Shown one piece after another: positions 59,091 to 64,000 of a DNA stretch of 64,000 nt. The notes beneath the pieces are model-generated. The model saw only the letters and a list, made by a program, of their open reading frames with translations. It did not search any database and was not told the origin of the DNA. Source of the stretch: Ustulina deusta (Eukaryota; Ascomycota; Sordariomycetes; Xylariales; Xylariaceae); assembly GCA_023159155.1 (NCBI GenBank), contig JAJNNX010000044.1, positions 372,001-436,000 on the forward strand. Direction: 5' to 3'. The position numbers and the translations under genes are program-made. Numbering within the stretch: the stretch's first letter is position 1; each line of letters opens with the position of its first letter.

Positions 59091-61915
59091 ATGGCGGACT
59101 CAACGATAGACACAGACGATGGGCTTCCACCCTATCAATACGACAAGGACCCCCTTTCTCTACAGAAACCCGTGCACAAGTATATAGCTGTGAACTTAGA
59201 GGGAATTCCACCAACGAGACGAGAGACGCATTCAACTGAGCAGCAGGGCATAGCAGCGGAACACGCCCAGGACGAAAAAGGAAACGAGCAGGTTGAAAAT
59301 ATGAAGAAGGGAATTAGTAGGTTACGCTCTATTGAGAAAAAATGAATTGAGCGTTGTGCCCTAACACGTACAATAGTGGCGAAATTGAATGGAGTATCAG
59401 CACAATCATCTAAAGGTGATATTGAATTATGGCTTCAAGATTGCGAGTCGCTCAACTTGAAGGTTGACATCAACCTATTAGCTCGATTCGCTATATGCAG
59501 GAATGCAGTAGAAGTTGTCAAGTACCTCGTCGACGAGGTCGACGAGGGAAAAGCTGACCTTATTAACAGCTGGGATATTTATGGCAGCTCTGCTATCTTC
59601 TATGCCATGTGGGATTACCCTGATAGTCAGATGTTCCAGTATCTCACACCCAAGATTCAGGAAAACCTCGAGAGTTTAAACCACGAAGACGACCGAAAGC
59701 TGACTGTGTGGCACTTTGCAATTGCATTGAAAAGTTTAGATGCTTTTGAATTCCTCCTCGAGCTAGACCGGAATGCCAGAATCACACAGAGTATCACAAA
59801 GGACTGGGTTAAGCAGCTGAGACGCGTGGGTCTCCAAGGCAGAAGCTTAGCAGAGGCCGGGTATCTGCAATCACTTGTCGGATTCAATGACCTACTCGAG
59901 ACAATGCCAAAATTCCCCGTTTTCAGCATGGGGCAAGGAGGATCAGCTTGGGGTCCAATTGGTCCCGAATTGCTATCTCACCACTCTGTTTTACAACTGG
60001 GAGCTAGAGAGAATGATTTTAGATGGGTGCACCTTCCTTGGGTAAATGTATGACTCCGGTATCACCGATGGTAACTTGATCTAATTAGTAACAGGGAGGT
60101 TTCGAGTACCAGTGAGATATCAGGTCTAATGTATTCAAGTTCGCTCTTAGACAATTTGGACGAGATTTAGGGTATCCGACATGTGCTTCTGACTGGCTTC
60201 CGTCCATTTTCCGACAGCCTGTCAAGGTCCCGGCTAATTCCAATCTTCCGTATACCGACCCTATATACGAGTCCAACTTTGGAGATAGACAAACATCGCG
60301 GGCTTTTATTGTAGTATGCTCCTAAGTTTCTAGCAGAGTTTTAAATGGCGCTAAAGTTTCTAGTTCCCATGTCTCATACTTCGAAGCAGAGCAAGCCAGA
60401 ATAAGGAGAGAACGCGCATTAACGAACTGAGGGGGAAATTCACTGACAATCCCGCTAAGAATATGCTGCAACCTGAACTTACATTAGACGAGGCATATTT
60501 CCCCAGTCTCCCGTCCGACGTGCTGGACGAGCGAAACAACACGCAGCTGGTGTCTAGACAGTGTACAGAGACGTTGGATGAGAAATTAACTAACAAGGAT
60601 ACGAAGCCAATTCTAACGGTCTCTCAACTCTGGCTTTGGAGATGTGGCCCTCATATCGTAACCGCGTTTCCAGCAAATGATCCCGAAGTGCTAAATGGGA
60701 GCCCGCAGCGCTGCCGCGACTGCATGCGGTATCTAACAAGCTTCGTCTTACAACCCATACCCTCCTCCCCCGGTATCCAGATTGGAGTCCTCATCGCCCA
60801 TCAAATTGCGGAATTCGGAAACCCACAAGTTGACGGGGGATTCGGCAACGCACAAGATGACGTGAAGTGTCCGTCGCCGCTGGACATCTTCGAGGCAAGC
60901 ATAGCCCAGGTTCTAACAGACGTTCCTAATTACATGGATTTGAATGCATCATCAACACGGCTTGAAACAGGGAAGGAGAGAGACTCCTTATCCCAAATTG
61001 CCGATGTAAGAGAAGAACTCGCTATGATAAGCCAGGTACTAGAGCAACAGCTTCAAGTCTTGCAGAATTTCATCGAGGACTTTGAACGCTATAACCCAGA
61101 CTCACTGAGCTTCCTTCATCGCGACAAGCGCGGCAGGCTAAAAAAGAAGGCTATGCAGAAGTCTAAAACAGACGCGACAGACATGGAGAGTTGGGAAGAA
61201 GTCAAACGCTCCAAGAACACGATTGAGAAGTATCAGGGTCGAGTAAATAAACTCCTCGAAGAAGCAACAAGGGTCCAGAGGCGAATGCAGTATCAACTGG
61301 ATCTGAAGCTGACATATGCTAGCATCGACGATGCCCACGCTAATTTAAAACTCGGCATCACGGTCATGGGATTTACGGTCGTTACTATTATATTTGCACC
61401 CCTTGCCTTCGTAACTTCTCTTTTAGCTCTACCGATAGATACGATTGTAAGAAACCAGGTCCCGTTTGAGAGACCAGGTGGCAACTCAGCAGACGATACA
61501 CAAGCTACAGTTGCGTACACTACAAGCTATGTTGGAACATGGTTTGGTAAGGCATTCGCTTTTTCTTTTGCTTTCTTTCCTTTTTTTCTATACAAAAAAG
61601 AGAGAGAGCCCACCAAAATTACGTCTCTGGAGGCATTGAGTCAGCTAACATATTATTGAAGTCGTGGCGGAGGTTGTATCAACAGCCGTCACGATTCTTC
61701 TCGTCGCACTCTGCGTATGGCTCCTTAGAGGCACCAAAAGCTTCTCCGCGCTGCAAGGGAATCACTCTGAGACTAAACTGGATGAGGAGGTTATGCCGGC
61801 GAATGGGGTTGGTGTGGAAGATTCAGCATTGGGTCAAGAGCAGATCGGCCTTCGAAGAAGGGTTGGCAAATTCTTTGGCCGTAACCCGATACAGAGTGAA
61901 GCTAGTGCGGCTTAA
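59091..61915 (+). CDS. Ankyrin / CorA-like membrane protein
   Basis: Predicted 835-aa protein from exons 59091-59316, 59377-60047, 60140-60313, 60364-61546 and 61662-61915. Residues about 100-280 resemble degenerate ankyrin helices (AVEVVKYLVDEV, SAIFYAMWDYPDSQMFQYL, TVWHFAIALKSLDAFEFLLELD). The C-terminal half follows the fungal ankyrin/CorA-like pattern: LTVSQLWLWRCGPHIVTAFP, IADVREELAMISQVLEQQ, a coiled coil (IEKYQGRVNKLLEEATRVQRRM), then two hydrophobic spans, VVTIIFAPLAFVTSLLALP and VVSTAVTILLVALCVWLL. The GMN signature of true CorA channels is not seen, so Mg2+ transport should not be assumed. Exon 3 is the weak point. An AAG acceptor at 60137-60139 was chosen because the nearby CAG acceptors lead to an in-frame TGA; if one of those is used the gene is broken. 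It lies 0.8 kb from the retroelement. Confidence 0.72.
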
Positions 61916-64000
61916 CTTGTGCGCAGGAGTCAGAGAATGTTGTTGACCTGGCACGTTGTCTACGTGTTAGGTGCGCTTCTTAGGCTCGCGGGGTTTCAAG
62001 CATCAGAGGAACTGTCACGGACCAAACAACTACTACCAAATCGTCTTTCCCTTACCCCCAAAGTTGGACAAACCCTAGGTCGTTCCACAATATCATCCTC
62101 GACCCTGCGAATCGGCCTAGACCACCCATACCTCGAAACTATTGCTTTATTCTTCCCCAAAGGTTAGCCGACGCTCTGCATCAAGTTAGCCTACAGAACC
62201 TGGTCCGCAAATGCATCCGGCTCCTAGCGGTGTAGCGGAGGCGAGACACAACATCAGACATGATATATATAGCCTCAGGGCATGTCTGCTCGAGATCAGG
62301 CTCTGAGCGTCTTTTGTCGTATACGACGGAAACAGTCCGAACTTGTCTCAAATGCTTCGGGATACGAAAAACCGTTGGAGTGTCGCCAACGATGCTATCA
62401 GTAAACCCAGGGCGGGTTCTCAAATAGAGCAAAGCGGATTATTCACTCTTGAAGGAGAGTGGCTGGCATGCGAGATAGATGAAATTTATTCCCAGTTGGT
62501 CATCTGGTGCTTGACGTGCATTGAAAAGGGATTCGGCCACGTACTCAAATTTGTCGACAGTTCCAGCCCAGACTGGGACAAACAAGGGATTTTGTTCATC
62601 TAGGAAAGCAGAAGATTGCTAACAGAGGCTAGCACAAAGGGGAATGGCCTCTATAATCGGCTGGTATCGAGTTTGAATTCGTTACGTACGACGTACGACG
62701 ATATAATCTAAAAAATGAAACGCAATCATAACATTTGACCGATGCGGGGAGCACCAAGGGGGGTTTGTAATCACACTCCGAACCTTTGTGGCATGCTGTG
62801 CACTTATTCCAGCATGGCGGATTGGGAATCACTTTCCTCGATAAATAAATGTTGATTTGGCACTGAACGCTTGCAACAATACTAACAACAGGGCGCGCTA
62901 CCCGCTCCACCACTTGCCGACCGAGTGCCGATGTTGATGTTGATGCCATATAAGCAACTTGCCGCCTCTATCTAGTATTTATGAGTTAGCCGGATTGTTC
63001 GAGAGAGGGAGAAAATAATGCTGCTTAAAGCAAATGGATAACAACCCGTGTTTAGCTGTAACGCTGTGACATTTAAAGTCTGGCACATTAGAAAAAGCCT
63101 CGGGGTTACATCTCATCTTTCGAACAAGATATGACCGCCCCCATTTCTACATTTATTGACTGCATAAGATAGTGTAGTTTAGTGAGATCGATTGAAAGAA
63201 TCATAAGTTGTAAACGACAAAGAAATTGAACGACGATAAATCTCCTTCAGAATTAACGGTATGCATCGGCCCTCCGTCATAATGCATTTCAAGTCTGTGT
63301 TTTGATTTATGCGCTTAAACCCCCACCTACATACATCCTCAAAACCAGTCCCAATCTATCTTTTACCGTCAATAAGATGGATTTCTAGAATCTAATGTTG
63401 CAGTCATCTATTTTTCCCCAGAGATCTCATACTTGTATAGTTACTTTCCGTAAGCGTAAATCCCATACGCGCGAATAATTTTGCGCGTACAAGAAGATCG
63501 AATAGATAGATGTCTACGAATACGTAGATCAGCTATGCAGCATCTGGGGTGTGCGACAGCCCCCCTCGTTCCTCAATCTTGATGGGGCCTTGAAGACATA
63601 TTCTTCTTGTTCGACACATCCTGGCTGCTCAGTAGTTGCTTATGCCAGTCACAGCCAACAGAAGAGCTCTATTCTGGCCACCTCTTGGGATCCGTGAATC
63701 GAAGGCTTTCATTTGACCGGTGAGGGCGAAGCAGGTCTTGGAAGCTGACGTCACTAGACTAAACAGCCGAGCCCAACATCTCACAACGGTGCGACGACGG
63801 ACGGCTGTTTACTTCTCATTAGTGTCACTGGCCAAGAAATTGCGTTTTTATAGATTGGCCATGTCGCTATCTCGGCACGAACCTATAGTCTCGGCTATGC
63901 TCTTATTCTAAAGATAGGGAAACAATGTTGAAGTCCAATGGCGAGTTTCTAGCTCGATGCTCAATCTATGTATTCTGTGTCTAGCTGACCCATCTAAATA
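61916..64000. other. Right end of window, no gene supported
   Basis: Only short frames. A minus-strand ATG frame at 62629-62949 (106 codons, eight Cys spread through its latter two thirds) and a plus-strand frame at 62343-62603 show no family resemblance and no clear signal peptide. Both are left uncalled. TACGTACGACGTACGACG near 62683-62701 is a small tandem repeat. Confidence 0.5.

Noticed and set aside
60300..60470. Second apparent break in the ankyrin/CorA-like gene
   Set aside because: A GTATGC..TTCTAG intron (60314-60363) gives a continuous frame into the CorA-like part.
62629..62949. Cys-containing minus-strand small protein (effector-like)
   Set aside because: It has an ATG but no convincing signal peptide or paired-Cys pattern, and no expression or splice evidence.
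1..64000. tRNA, rRNA genes and CRISPR arrays
   Set aside because: No cloverleaf-like B-box stretches, rRNA segments or regularly spaced repeats were recognised by eye. A covariance-model search would be needed to exclude tRNAs firmly.

Overview
This window is nuclear DNA of a filamentous ascomycete (Pezizomycotina, most likely a Sordariomycete). Genes carry short GT..AG introns, many with a CTAAC/CTGAC-type branch site. The recognisable genes (ATP4, RAD17, a NOC4 relic, SEL1-repeat protein, HR-PKS, fungal rhodopsin-like protein) are fungal. An extremely AT-rich block shows the all-transition decay typical of a RIP-like process. Exon structures were worked out by hand from splice signals and reading-frame continuity. 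They are frame-consistent, but not transcript-verified. I see no tRNA, rRNA or CRISPR array.

Layout. (1) 0.8-3.8 kb: a SEL1-repeat protein with long 3' introns. (2) 3.8-11.9 kb: about 8 kb without a convincing gene, rich in simple repeats. (3) 11.9-13.8 kb: a single-exon bZIP factor with a predicted membrane segment, followed upstream by about 5.6 kb of apparently gene-free DNA. (4) 19.4-21.2 kb: a decayed NOC4 gene, divergent from an intact ATP4 (21.6-22.5 kb). (5) 22.9-29.7 kb: a UBE3D-like E2-binding protein, a questin-oxidase-like (DUF4243) protein and the checkpoint clamp loader RAD17. (6) 30.3-48.3 kb: a polyketide locus. It holds an intact 14-exon highly reducing PKS (about 2637 aa), a divergent LovG-type serine hydrolase, an MFS exporter, a 7-TM rhodopsin-like protein and a DUF2306 membrane protein. 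(7) 50.7-58.3 kb: one complete Ty1/copia retrotransposon, heavily C-to-T/G-to-A mutated, with 150-bp LTRs, a 5-bp target duplication and a nested 360-bp inverted-repeat insertion. (8) 59.1-61.9 kb: a multi-exon ankyrin/CorA-like membrane protein. The last 2 kb hold nothing I can support.

How the parts work together. The HR-PKS would build a reduced chain with its KS, AT, DH, ER, KR and ACP. Its methyltransferase region looks degenerate. The neighbouring FSH/LovG-type hydrolase is the obvious candidate to release the chain, and the MFS protein to export the product. No P450, dedicated regulator or acyltransferase is seen, so this is a minimal cluster or one whose tailoring genes lie elsewhere. 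RAD17, ATP4 and UBE3D are ordinary housekeeping neighbours that set the left border of the cluster. The AT-rich retroelement sets its right border.
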